Source: Caulobacter sp. (GTDB lineage Bacteria; Pseudomonadota; Alphaproteobacteria; Caulobacterales; Caulobacteraceae). From it: a stretch of 64,000 nucleotides of DNA. Made by a program: the position numbers and the translations under genes. Under the pieces are notes generated by a model. It saw only the letters and a program-made list of their open reading frames with translations. It was not told where the DNA came from and did no database searches. The stretch is taken from contig NZ_JAGIBH010000012.1 in NCBI RefSeq assembly GCF_017744445.1, positions 1-64,000 on the forward strand, in the 5' to 3' direction. Shown here piece after piece: positions 54,481 to 62,458 of this stretch (its first letter is position 1; each line of letters begins with the position of its first letter).

Positions 54481-55035
54481 TTGCCGCCGCCATCCAGCCC
54501 CCTACGACCTGCCGGCCTCGCCATCATCGCCATGGGCGTGAGCGGCAGTGGCAAGTCGACCTTGGGCGCCCTGCTGGCCCGGAAGCTGGATTGCCCCTTC
54601 CTGGAAGGCGACGCGTTCCACGACGCCAACGCGGTCGCCAAGATGCGCGCCGGCCTGCCGCTGGACGATGACGACCGCTGGCCATGGCTGGACCGGATCG
54701 GCGCGGCGATGGGCGAGGCCCTGACTTCCGGCGGACCGGTCGTGGCGGCTTGCTCCGCCCTACGCCGCCGCTATCGCGAGCGCCTGCGGGCGGCCATCCC
54801 GGTTCAGGTCCGCTTCGTGCTGCTGGACGCCGGCTACGACGAGCTGCTTCGCCGCCTGACCCAGCGGCCGGGCCACTACATGCCTGCCAGCCTGTTGGAC
54901 AGCCAACTGGCGACCTTGGAGCGGCCTAGCGCTGACGAAGGCGTCTTCACCCTCGACGCCGCCGAGCCGCCCGAGCGGCTGTGCGAGATCACCCAGACCT
55001 GGCTGACAGAACCCACCCTGTCAGTTCGCGCCTAG
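54481..55035 (+). CDS. gntK: Gluconokinase (thermoresistant type)
   Basis: A protein of 184 aa from TTG 54481 (AGGGA about eight bases upstream; no better start is seen). The P-loop is GVSGSGKSTLGALLA. Gluconokinase motifs follow: FLEGDAFHDANAVAKMRAGL, PLDDDDRWPWLDRIGAAM, VVAACSALRRRYRERLR, FVLLDAGYDELLRRL and HYMPASLLDSQLATLERP. It phosphorylates gluconate to 6-phosphogluconate, feeding Entner-Doudoroff or pentose-phosphate. It is divergent from the beta-helix pair under one LacI palindrome and converges, overlapping by four bases, with the FadR-type gene. No gluconate permease is seen nearby. Confidence 0.92.
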   Translation: MPPPSSPLRPAGLAIIAMGVSGSGKSTLGALLARKLDCPFLEGDAFHDANAVAKMRAGLPLDDDDRWPWLDRIGAAMGEALTSGGPVVAACSALRRRYRERLRAAIPVQVRFVLLDAGYDELLRRLTQRPGHYMPASLLDSQLATLERPSADEGVFTLDAAEPPERLCEITQTWLTEPTLSVRA

Positions 55036-55709
55036 GGCATCAGCCGCTTGCGACCTCGCGAGAGGTGCCAGCGCATAGCCAAAGCCGCCTGGTCGCCATC
55101 CTGAGCTCGGATCGCCTCCACGATCATCTCGTGCTCGCGCATCATCTCCGCGATCGCCTCGGGCGGCCGCGAGCGTGAGATGTCGACGCCGGCTCGCATG
55201 ATCTTGTCGACATCGGCCTCCAGCGCCTCGAAGGCGACCAGGAAGGCCGGATTGGCGGTGGCCAGCACGATCTGACGATGCAACTCCATGTCCTCGGCAT
55301 GGGCCGGCGCGCTGGACAGCAGCGCCGCGCGCAGGTTCGAGAGCGCCGTCTCGATCGCGTCCATCTCCTCGGCCGAGCGCCGCACGGCCGCCAGGCGCGC
55401 CGCCTCAGCCTCCAGCACGAATCGCACCTCGTAACTGCCCATGGTCGACGGCAGCTCCGACAACGGCATATAGGCGCCCAGCTTGTCGGACGGCCGGTTC
55501 TTCACATACGAGCCCGCGCCGCGGCGGGCTTCGGTGATGCTGTCGGCGGCCAGACGGACCAGGGCCTCGCGCACGATGGTGCGCGACATGCCGAAGATCT
55601 CTGCCAGGCGGGCCTCCGACGGCAGGCGATCGCCGACTTCCAACCCGTCACCGTTGATCATCTCGACGATGCCCGTATAGGCCCGGTCAGCCAGACGGCC
55701 CTCGCTCAT
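55032..55709 (-). CDS. GntR family transcriptional regulator, FadR subfamily
   Basis: A protein of 225 aa. The winged helix has GDRLPSEARLAEIFGMSRTI, VREALVRLAADSITEARRG and AGSYV. The FCD domain has YEVRFVLEAEAARLAAVRRS, DMELHRQIVLATANPAFLV and MREHEMIVEAIRAQDG with the expected metal-binding His/Asp. The strongest sequence mark is a perfect palindrome (55795-55815) about 86 bases upstream, probably its own operator. It ends inside the gluconokinase gene end (four-base convergent overlap). Neighbouring FadR-type regulators often respond to uronates, gluconate or lactate. Confidence 0.9.
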   Translation of the reverse strand: MSEGRLADRAYTGIVEMINGDGLEVGDRLPSEARLAEIFGMSRTIVREALVRLAADSITEARRGAGSYVKNRPSDKLGAYMPLSELPSTMGSYEVRFVLEAEAARLAAVRRSAEEMDAIETALSNLRAALLSSAPAHAEDMELHRQIVLATANPAFLVAFEALEADVDKIMRAGVDISRSRPPEAIAEMMREHEMIVEAIRAQDGDQAALAMRWHLSRGRKRLMP

Positions 55710-55794
55710 CCCTTAAGTCTCCAACTTCACGGCGCAGCATCGGGCCATTCGCGGCGCATGGCAAAATCACCTCCGCCCTACAACCCTAACACCA

Positions 55795-55815
55795 AAAACC
55801 TGTATGACAGGTTTT
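55795..55815. promoter_or_regulatory. Putative operator palindrome of the FadR-type regulator
   Basis: Arms AAAACCTGT (55795-55803) and ACAGGTTTT (55807-55815) are perfectly inverted around ATG. The core TGT-N3-ACA resembles FadR-subfamily sites (GT-N3-AC). It is 86-106 bases upstream of the start. The gap 55710-55999 otherwise shows no gene. Confidence 0.65.
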
Positions 55816-55999
55816 ATATCGTTCCGGTTCATTTCGCGATGTTCACGCTCACATCGCCAAAATCACTTGAACTTGTCCAACAGATAGCGCTAACGTGAGT
55901 CACATAACCCGGATCGCTCGGCGCAGAGTCGTCGAACAAAGAAGACGGGGTTGCGCGCCTCTAGGGCGGCTTGCAGGGATGAGGCAGAGGGGTTCAGCG

Positions 56000-56254
56000 A
56001 TGAGCACGACGGACGTTGCCGGTCGGGATCTGAAGACGGCGCTGGGCGGCCTGACGCCGACCCAGATGAAAGTGCTGGAAGGCGTCAATTCCGGCCTTCT
56101 CAACAAGCAGATCGCCTTCGACCTCGGGATCGCCGAGGCTACGGTCAAGGCGCACATGACCGCGCTCATGCGCAAGCTGAACGTTCACAACCGCACCCAG
56201 GCCGCCATCGCGGCCCAATCGCTGGTCCAGGGCCTGCGATCAGCCGGCGGCTAG
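56000..56254 (+). CDS. Small stand-alone LuxR-type HTH regulator
   Basis: A protein of 84 aa from ATG 56000, preceded by GAGGCAGAGGGG. An in-frame start at 55895 adds a basic, unconserved N-terminus. It is almost entirely a GerE/LuxR helix-turn-helix: GGLTPTQMKVLEGVNSGLLN, then KQIAFDLGIAEATVKAHMTA, then LMRKLNVHNRTQAAIAA. There is no receiver or ligand domain. Such single-domain LuxR proteins usually act with partners or as DNA-only modulators. Its close position upstream of the peptidoglycan hydrolase (87-base gap, same strand) suggests that they are linked. No operator is visible. Confidence 0.85.
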   Translation: MSTTDVAGRDLKTALGGLTPTQMKVLEGVNSGLLNKQIAFDLGIAEATVKAHMTALMRKLNVHNRTQAAIAAQSLVQGLRSAGG

Positions 56255-56341
56255 CGCGCGGGCAATCATCATAATTCATCTTATGGTGGTGAAATTCAGA
56301 GATACGCGCCTATAGTCACACCTTCCTGCGGAGGGCGTGAC

Positions 56342-57499
56342 ATGACCAACGAGCTGTTTCGGCGTCTGGCGACCATCTATCTGGGCGAAGCTATTCGTTA
56401 TCCCAAACTGCGGGCGGTGACGCTGGCGCAGTGGGCGCTTGAAAGCGGTCGCGGCAGCTCGGCGCTGGCGCGTGATCACTACAATTTCGGCGGCTTGAAG
56501 TGGCGCAAGGAAATGACGCCATACGCCACTAAGGTGAAGTATGCCGCCCATGACGGCGAGGACTTCTACTGCAAGTTCGCCACGCTCGAGAACTTCATCG
56601 CCGGCTACTGGGCCTTCCTGAACCGAACGCCTTACTCCGGTTGGGAAGCCAATGTGGCGACCCCCGAGAAATTCATTCGCTTCGTTGGTCCGATCTACAC
56701 GCCTCGCCCCAACTATGCCGACGCCGTGCTGGCGCTGGCGCCGGAGGCCGAAGCCCTGCTGGCCGATGTCGAGAAGGCCGAAGCCGCGGCCGTGAAACCG
56801 GCCGCCGCGCCGGCGGTCAGCCTCGGCGTCATCGTCATCGACCCTGGCCACGGCGGCAACAGCGACGTCTCGGGCAGCAGCGCCAACAACGCGATCTCGG
56901 TCAGCAACGTCAAAGAGAAGAAGCTGACCCTGGATTTCGCGCTGATCCTGCGCGACGAGTTGCTGCGCCAGGCGGCGGCGCGCAATGAGACGGTCCAGGT
57001 CGTGCTGACTCGCACCACCGACATCAACGTGACCGGCAAGGCCCGCGCGGCAATGGCTTTCGACCACAAGGCCAAGCTCTTCCTGTGCATCCACTTCAAC
57101 GGCAACAAGAGCGCCACGGTCCGAGGAACCGAGACGTTCTATCGAGCCAAGGAGAACAACAACATCAACCTGGCGGCGGACATGGAGTTCGCCGGCGCGG
57201 TCCAGACAGCCTTGTTCACCGCGCTCAAGACTATCGACCCCGGGGCCAAGGATCGCGGCATCAAGCCCGACAACCAGGGCAATCCCAACCTGCCGGGCTT
57301 TGGCGTGCTGAACGACATCAGCCTGGGCAATGACCGCCGCCAGACGCCCTGCCGCGCCGCCTATATCGAGGCGGAGTTCATCACCAACCCGTCTGTCGAC
57401 AAGCTGCTGATCTCAGGCCCCAACGCCGTGCCGAACCGAATCGCCGCGATGGCGGCTGTCGCCGGCGCCTGCCTGGCGCAGATGCGGAAGATCCCCTGA
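56342..57499 (+). CDS. Two-domain peptidoglycan hydrolase: glucosaminidase plus N-acetylmuramoyl-L-alanine amidase
   Basis: A protein of 385 aa from ATG 56342. Residues about 10-130 are a glucosaminidase (LYZ2-type) domain: TLAQWALESGRGSSALARDH with Glu34, YNFGGLKWRKEM, and ENFIAGYWAFLNRTPYSGWE. A Pro/Ala linker (150-158) leads to an amidase_3 domain: IVIDPGHGGNSDVSG with zinc His170, LFLCIHFNGN with the second His, and AYIEAEFITNP with the Glu. Both active sites look intact. No signal peptide or membrane segment is seen, so how it reaches the wall is unclear: a phage-type lysin, secretion-system effector or lysis protein are possible. It follows a LuxR-type protein. Confidence 0.88.
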   Translation: MTNELFRRLATIYLGEAIRYPKLRAVTLAQWALESGRGSSALARDHYNFGGLKWRKEMTPYATKVKYAAHDGEDFYCKFATLENFIAGYWAFLNRTPYSGWEANVATPEKFIRFVGPIYTPRPNYADAVLALAPEAEALLADVEKAEAAAVKPAAAPAVSLGVIVIDPGHGGNSDVSGSSANNAISVSNVKEKKLTLDFALILRDELLRQAAARNETVQVVLTRTTDINVTGKARAAMAFDHKAKLFLCIHFNGNKSATVRGTETFYRAKENNNINLAADMEFAGAVQTALFTALKTIDPGAKDRGIKPDNQGNPNLPGFGVLNDISLGNDRRQTPCRAAYIEAEFITNPSVDKLLISGPNAVPNRIAAMAAVAGACLAQMRKIP

Positions 57500-57504
57500 G
57501 CGAA

Positions 57505-57530
57505 GGGGCCGCCTCCATCAGGGCGGCCCC
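57505..57530. terminator. Bidirectional hairpin between convergent amidase and monooxygenase genes
   Basis: A perfect 9-bp stem GGGGCCGCC / GGCGGCCCC (57505-57513 and 57522-57530) with an 8-base loop fills the 38-base gap between two convergent genes. There is no T-tract, so the terminator call is moderate. Confidence 0.5.
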
Positions 57531-57537
57531 ACCTTCC

Positions 57538-58872
57538 CTACTCGGCCGCCTGCAACGCCCCGGCGTAACGGTTGATCGGAAAGTCCAGGCCCAGGCTGTC
57601 GCGGAAGGTCGTTCCTTCGTACTCGGTGCGGAACAGGCCGCGCGCCTGAAGGATCGGCACGACTAGCTCGACGAAGGCCTCCAGCTGACCTGGCAAGCTT
57701 TCGAACAGCACGAAGCCGTCGGCGGCCCGCGCCTCGAACCACTGCTGCAGGCTGTCGGCCACCTGCTCGGGCGCGCCGACGAAGTGTCCGCGCGGCGTGG
57801 CGAAGCGCAAGGCGGTCTCGCGCAAGGTCAGGTTCTCGGCCTGCACCGCCGCAACGATACGACTCACGGCGCTCTGGTTGGAGTTGGCGCCGAACTCGGC
57901 CGCCTCCAGCGGGAACGGACCGTCCGGGTCGTGCTGGCTGAAGTCGTACTCGTTGAACGGCCGGGCCAGCATCGACAAGGCGTTGTCCAGCGACACCAGT
58001 TCGGTCAGTTCCTTGTAGAGCGCCTCGGCCTCCTCGGCTGTGCGACCCACCACCGGACGCGCAGCAGGCAAGACATGCAGCTGATCTGCATCGCGACCGA
58101 AGCCGGCGGCCCGGGCCTTGATGTCCTTGTAGTAGGCCTGGGCCGCGTCGACGTCCTCGTGCGAGACGAAGATGGCGTCGGCGCGCCTAGCGGCGAAGGC
58201 CTTGCCGTCTTCCGAAGCGCCCGCTTGGAAGATCACTGGCTGGCCCTGGGGCGAACGGCTGATGTTCAGCGGTCCCTTCACCGAGAAGAACTCGCCCTTG
58301 TGGTTCAGGGCATGAAGCTTAGCCGGATCAAAGAATTGCCCGCCTTTCTTGTCGAAGGTCAGGGCGTCGTCCTCCCACGAGTCCCACAGCCCCTGGACCA
58401 CGTCCAGATACTCGCCGGCCAGGCGGTAGCGGACGTCGTGGGCGTAGTGCTTGTCGCGGCTATAGTTGGCGGCGCTGCCTTCCAGCCATGAAGTGACGAC
58501 GTTCCAGCCGGCCCGGCCGCCGCTGATATGGTCCAGCGAGGCGAACTGGCGGGCGACATTGAACGGCTCGCTGTAGCTCACCGTCAGGGTGGCCACGAGG
58601 CCGATATTGTTCGTGGCGCCAGCCAGGGCCGACAGGATGGTCAGCGGCTCGAAGCGGTTCAGATAGTGCGGGCTGGATTTCTCGGTGATGTAGACGCTGT
58701 CGGCGACGAACAGGAAGTCGAACTTGCCCTTCTCGGCCACTTGGGCCTGGCGCTTGTAGAACTGGAAGTCGGTGCTGGCGCTGGGCTGGGCGTCCGGGTG
58801 ACGCCAGTCGCCCCAGCCGGGGCCGACGCCATGCAGGATGAAGCCGAGCTTCAATTGACGCTGAGAAGACAT
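57538..58872 (-). CDS. FMN-dependent monooxygenase (LLM class; NtaA/SnaA/DszA type)
   Basis: A protein of 444 aa. Family marks run along it: [99 protein letters not shown] and [20 protein letters not shown]. This branch uses FMNH2 supplied by a reductase to oxygenate substrates, e.g. nitrilotriacetate, dibenzothiophene sulfone or other organosulfur compounds. It is the last gene of the operon receptor, binding protein, flavoprotein, ferredoxin, peroxiredoxin, monooxygenase. It fits desulfurisation of an organosulfur compound; the substrate is unknown. A cognate flavin reductase is not in the window. Confidence 0.9.
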   Translation of the reverse strand: MSSQRQLKLGFILHGVGPGWGDWRHPDAQPSASTDFQFYKRQAQVAEKGKFDFLFVADSVYITEKSSPHYLNRFEPLTILSALAGATNNIGLVATLTVSYSEPFNVARQFASLDHISGGRAGWNVVTSWLEGSAANYSRDKHYAHDVRYRLAGEYLDVVQGLWDSWEDDALTFDKKGGQFFDPAKLHALNHKGEFFSVKGPLNISRSPQGQPVIFQAGASEDGKAFAARRADAIFVSHEDVDAAQAYYKDIKARAAGFGRDADQLHVLPAARPVVGRTAEEAEALYKELTELVSLDNALSMLARPFNEYDFSQHDPDGPFPLEAAEFGANSNQSAVSRIVAAVQAENLTLRETALRFATPRGHFVGAPEQVADSLQQWFEARAADGFVLFESLPGQLEAFVELVVPILQARGLFRTEYEGTTFRDSLGLDFPINRYAGALQAAE

Positions 58873-58886
58873 TGAACTCTCCGATC

Positions 58887-59558
58887 TTATTCGGCTGGAA
58901 CCAGGGTGATGTCGCGGACGGCCTGCAGGACCGGGCCGGCCTCGGTGCGGACCAGCCAGTCGGGACTGACGTCGACGAAGCGGACGACGCGCTCGTGGTC
59001 GATGACGACGATGGCGGGCTGGGGCAGCTCCCAGGTTCCCGTGCCCGTCGTCTCGCCGATAAAGCCGCCCTTGGCGCGCTGGGCCGCCTGGCTGGCTTCG
59101 TCGGCCGTGTAGAGGATGCCAAACCGCCGCCCCAGGGCATTGCCGATGTCCGAGGCGACCTTGAAGGTCAGATTATGGCGGCTGCGGATCTCGCCCAGGC
59201 GCTCGGGAACCTGCGGGCTGATCGCCACCAGGGTCGCGCCCAGGTCGCGCAGGCCCGGCGCCAGGGTCTCGTCATAGTACGGCAGGGCGATGTTGCAGGC
59301 CGGGCAGCCGGCGAAGCGGAAGAACACCAGCACCGCCGGACCACGTTGCAGCAGCGTCTCCAGAGCTAGCTCGCCGCCCTCGACATCCTGCAACACGAAC
59401 GGCTCCAGGCTGTCGCCGACCTTGACCCACTGCGACGGGTCGGCCGTCTCGACCAGGGTCTGTCGCTGGTCGATGTTGATCCTCAGCGCCGCCGGATCCC
59501 AAGTGCGCACGCGCTCGGCATGCAGGTCGCCCAGGCGGGCCTTCAGGCTCTTGCTCAT
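58887..59558 (-). CDS. Peroxiredoxin-like (AhpC/TSA) protein
   Basis: A protein of 223 aa from ATG 59558, overlapping the ferredoxin stop (ATGA). The N-terminal 45 residues are a helical extension. The thioredoxin fold has [33 protein letters not shown] with CPAC (Cys85, Cys88), and [19 protein letters not shown]. The C-terminus has [21 protein letters not shown] CxxC active site places it nearer to the PrxQ/AhpC-TSA type with a nearby resolving Cys than to the classical 2-Cys form. Its role may be to handle peroxides made by the adjacent flavoenzymes or to reduce a thiol intermediate. There is no signal peptide. Confidence 0.85.
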   Translation of the reverse strand: MSKSLKARLGDLHAERVRTWDPAALRINIDQRQTLVETADPSQWVKVGDSLEPFVLQDVEGGELALETLLQRGPAVLVFFRFAGCPACNIALPYYDETLAPGLRDLGATLVAISPQVPERLGEIRSRHNLTFKVASDIGNALGRRFGILYTADEASQAAQRAKGGFIGETTGTGTWELPQPAIVVIDHERVVRFVDVSPDWLVRTEAGPVLQAVRDITLVPAE

Positions 59559-59920
59559 CGGGTCTTCTCCCCTTCGGGTTTGGCCATGCGGTAGGCGCGC
59601 TCGAAGATCGCCCCCATCCGCCAATGCTGGTTGGTGTGGGTGGCGGCGTGCTCGCCCCAGCCGTGGTCACGGCGGAAGGCGCCCAGCTGGCCCGAGGCCA
59701 GGGCCTGCTCGGCCGTGATCCCGGCGACGCGGTCGACCTCCGGCCAGACGAACAGGGCGTCCGTCGGACAATAGAGCTCGCACAGCAGGCAAGTCTGGCA
59801 GTCGGCCTGGGCGGCGATCACCGCCTTGCCGCCCTCGCCCACCCGCAGCACGTCGCTGGGACATGCGTCGACGCAGTCTCCGAAGCCGCCGCAGCGGTCC
59901 TCGATCACGACCTCGATCAT
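59555..59920 (-). CDS. Ferredoxin with two 4Fe-4S clusters, AsfB-like
   Basis: A protein of 121 aa overlapping both neighbours. Two complete cluster motifs are seen: CGGFGDCVDACP (first) and CQTCLLCELYCP (second). After about residue 60 a C-terminal extension follows (GWGEHAATHTNQHWRMGAIF). The flavoprotein immediately upstream and this ferredoxin form a two-component pair resembling AsfA/AsfB of aryl-sulfonate-utilising Pseudomonas, or the AprA/AprB layout. It would carry electrons to or from the flavoprotein. The start is at 59920 with the flavoprotein stop overlapping at the same base. Confidence 0.9.
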   Translation of the reverse strand: MIEVVIEDRCGGFGDCVDACPSDVLRVGEGGKAVIAAQADCQTCLLCELYCPTDALFVWPEVDRVAGITAEQALASGQLGAFRRDHGWGEHAATHTNQHWRMGAIFERAYRMAKPEGEKTR

Positions 59921-61494
59921 CAGGCGACCTCCGCCTGAGCGACTGCCGGCTCGAAGCGGGTGAAGATCCTCGCCAGGCCCTGGGCGCGCTGTCGGTTGGC
60001 CAAACGCGGATCCAGGCCTGGCGCATCCTCACGACGATGCATGCCCCGACTCTCGCGACGCGCCAGGGCGGCGGCCTTGCTCCATCGACCGGCCGCGACC
60101 AAGGCTGCGGCTTCCCGTAGCCGCAGGGCCGCACGACCCTCGGCTCGACCGTGATCGGCCAGTTCGCGCCAGACCTCGTCCAGGCGCTCCAGCGAGGCGG
60201 CCAGGGCCTCGCCCCGGCGGAAGATGTTCTTGTCGTAGGCGTTCAGCTCCTCGCGCACCGCCTGGACAGCGCCGGCGGTGTCGAAGGCGCGCGCGGAGAG
60301 CCTCGGCGCCAGGCCAGCCTGACCAGTAGCGATCACCAGGTCCGTCTCGCGCGCGCCGATCGACCGCGCCCGCCGCGCCGCCGCCGCCCCGGCCCACTGG
60401 CCCGACGACAGCGCCCAGGACGAATTGACCGCCCCACCACCCGAGATCGCGCCGGTGACCAACTCACGGCTTCCAGCATCACCCGCGACATAGAGGCCGG
60501 GTACGGCGGTCTGGCAGTCCTCGTCGTCGACGCGTAGCCCGCCAATGCCGCGCACGGTGCCTTCGGCATGCAGCGTGACCTCGAAGCGCTGGCTGTAGGT
60601 ATCGATCCCAAGCCTTTGGAAAGGCAGGACGAAGTTAGGCTGCACCTGCGGCATCACCGCCCGGATGTCCTCCGGCACGCGATCCAGACGACAGAACAGC
60701 GGTCCCGTCAGCAGCGCTCGCGCCAGATGCGGGGTGACGTCGGGACCGTTCGGAATGTCCAGCTCCCGGTCATCGGCGTCGAACCAGCGCGCGAAGCTGT
60801 AGGCCATCGAGCGGGCCATGTTCGTGCCGGCCAGGGCGGGCGTGTAGTAGTTGGTGAACTCCATGCCGGAGAGGTCGGCGCCGGCCTCGACGCCCATCAG
60901 CAGGCCATCGCCGGTGTTGGTCGCCGACCCCAGCAGGCGCGAGGCGAAGGCCGTGCCGCCGGTGGCCAGCACCACGGCCCCAGCCCGGATCGTCCAGGGC
61001 CGCTCGCCACGCAGGGCGATCCCCGACGCACCGGCGATCGATCCGTCGCCATGCCGCAGCAGCTGCAGGGCCGGATGGTGGTCCAGGATCCTCGCCCCCG
61101 CCGCCAGGGCGTAGGCGCGCATGGCCCGCATGTACTCGGGACCTCGCAGGGCCCGGCACTGCACCTCGCCCTTGTCGTCGGTCGAGAAGGCGTAGTGGCC
61201 GGCGAGGCCCGGCAGGCTGGTCCAGGTCAGGTCCAGGATCCGCCGCATCCAGTCCGGATCGCCTAGGCCCAGCGAGCGCTTCAGACGATCAGCCACGGCG
61301 GCTTCGCGGCGTTCGGGCGGGACCCACCAGTGGCCTGGGCCGGCCGTGGCAGTGACGCCGCTGGTCCCGCAATGGCCCTTGTCGACCAACACGACGTCCG
61401 CCCCCTCCCGCGCCGCCGCCATGGCCGCCCAGGCGCCGGCCAGCCCTCCGCCGATGACCAGGACGTCGGTCGCCAGGGTCAGCGGCTCGCTCAC
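59920..61494 (-). CDS. FAD-dependent oxidoreductase of the fumarate reductase / AprA superfamily, AsfA-like
   Basis: A protein of 524 aa. The FAD motif is VLVIGGGLAGAWAAMAAARE. Other family marks: GTSGVTATAGPGHWWVPPER, GAVVLATGGTAFASRLLGSA, NTGDGLLMGVEAGADLSGME, and VPGLYVAGDAGSRELVTGAI. The C-terminal helical domain has LNAYDKNIFRRGEALAASLE and ESRGMHRREDAPGLDPRL, with the RGxHxRxD arginine/histidine pattern typical of AprA/fumarate reductase flavoproteins. With the ferredoxin it forms a reductase pair. In organosulfur-scavenging clusters (asfRABC of Pseudomonas putida) such a pair supports aryl-sulfonate desulfonation together with a binding protein. The sulfur role is inferred from the matching set. 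Confidence 0.85.
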   Translation of the reverse strand: MSEPLTLATDVLVIGGGLAGAWAAMAAAREGADVVLVDKGHCGTSGVTATAGPGHWWVPPERREAAVADRLKRSLGLGDPDWMRRILDLTWTSLPGLAGHYAFSTDDKGEVQCRALRGPEYMRAMRAYALAAGARILDHHPALQLLRHGDGSIAGASGIALRGERPWTIRAGAVVLATGGTAFASRLLGSATNTGDGLLMGVEAGADLSGMEFTNYYTPALAGTNMARSMAYSFARWFDADDRELDIPNGPDVTPHLARALLTGPLFCRLDRVPEDIRAVMPQVQPNFVLPFQRLGIDTYSQRFEVTLHAEGTVRGIGGLRVDDEDCQTAVPGLYVAGDAGSRELVTGAISGGGAVNSSWALSSGQWAGAAAARRARSIGARETDLVIATGQAGLAPRLSARAFDTAGAVQAVREELNAYDKNIFRRGEALAASLERLDEVWRELADHGRAEGRAALRLREAAALVAAGRWSKAAALARRESRGMHRREDAPGLDPRLANRQRAQGLARIFTRFEPAVAQAEVA

Positions 61495-62447
61495 GCCACG
61501 GCCCCGTTGAACGAGGTGTCAAAAGCCTGCGCGGGATCGCGCGTGCTATTCACCGTCCCGGCCGCCCGGAAACGATCGAGCACCGCCCTCGCCTCCGCGA
61601 TCGACTGCTCGCCCAGCGGCGATGGCTGGATGCGGTACTGGCGCACGGTGTAGAGGGCGACCTCTTCGGACAGCCCGGTCTCCTTGGCCAGCACCTTGCC
61701 GAACACATCTGGATTGTCGGCCGCCCAGCGACGGGCCTTGGCCAGGCGACGCAGGAAGTCCTCGACCTGCGGCCGCTTCTCGGCGATCGCCTTCTCGCTG
61801 GCCGCCTCATAGCCGAAGCCGCCCAGCAGCCCCTCGCCGTCGATCAGGATGCGCGCCGCATCGTGCAGCCGCGCCAGGGCGACGTACGAGCCCCAGGTCA
61901 CCCAGGCGTCGATCGAGCCGGCCGTGAAGGCAGCCTTGGCGTCGCCAGGGTTCAGGTAGGCGATCGAAACGTCGGAGGGCTTTAGGCCCGCCTTCTCCAG
62001 CACCACCAGCAGAAGGTAGTGGCCAATCGAACCGCGCCCGGTGGCGATCTTCTTGCCGCGCAGGTCGGCTGGCGTCCGGATCGGCGAGTCCTTGCCAACC
62101 AGGATCGCCGTCGACGAACCGCCGCTGCGGCCCGCCTGCACGGCCTTGATCTTGGCCCCGCCGGCATAGGCGAACAGGAACGGCGCATCGCCGGCCTCGC
62201 CCAAGTCGACCGCTCCGGCGCTCACCGCCTCCAGAAGCGGCGCGGCGGCCGGGAACTCGCTCCATTCGATCTTGTACGGCGCGCCTTCCAGGGCGTCGGA
62301 CGCGATCAGCACCGCCTTGGTGCCGCCCCGCTGGCTGCCGACCTTGAGGACGGGCTGGCCGCCTCCGGTCTTGGTGCAGGCGGCCAAACCTACGGAAGAA
62401 AGCCCAGCGGAGGCGATGCCGGTGACGAGTAGCTGGCGTCGGTTCAT
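61491..62447 (-). CDS. ABC-type substrate-binding lipoprotein (sulfonate / taurine SsuA-TauA family)
   Basis: A protein of 318 aa. The N-terminus NRRQLLVTGIASAGLSSVGL is a Tat-type signal, and the following AAC is a lipobox candidate (Cys24). The mature part has VLKVGSQRGGTKAVLIASDA, the domain hinge AGAVDLGEAGDAPFLFAYAG, GKDSPIRTPADLRGKKIATG and AWVTWGSYVALARLHDAARI. This is the SsuA/TauA family of periplasmic binding proteins for alkane- or aryl-sulfonates. No ABC permease or ATPase is seen beside it; the window ends one gene later. It overlaps the flavoprotein by four bases. AsfC of the Pseudomonas asf cluster is the same kind of protein. Confidence 0.88.
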   Translation of the reverse strand: MNRRQLLVTGIASAGLSSVGLAACTKTGGGQPVLKVGSQRGGTKAVLIASDALEGAPYKIEWSEFPAAAPLLEAVSAGAVDLGEAGDAPFLFAYAGGAKIKAVQAGRSGGSSTAILVGKDSPIRTPADLRGKKIATGRGSIGHYLLLVVLEKAGLKPSDVSIAYLNPGDAKAAFTAGSIDAWVTWGSYVALARLHDAARILIDGEGLLGGFGYEAASEKAIAEKRPQVEDFLRRLAKARRWAADNPDVFGKVLAKETGLSEEVALYTVRQYRIQPSPLGEQSIAEARAVLDRFRAAGTVNSTRDPAQAFDTSFNGAVA

Positions 62448-62458
62448 CGCGCCCTCCC

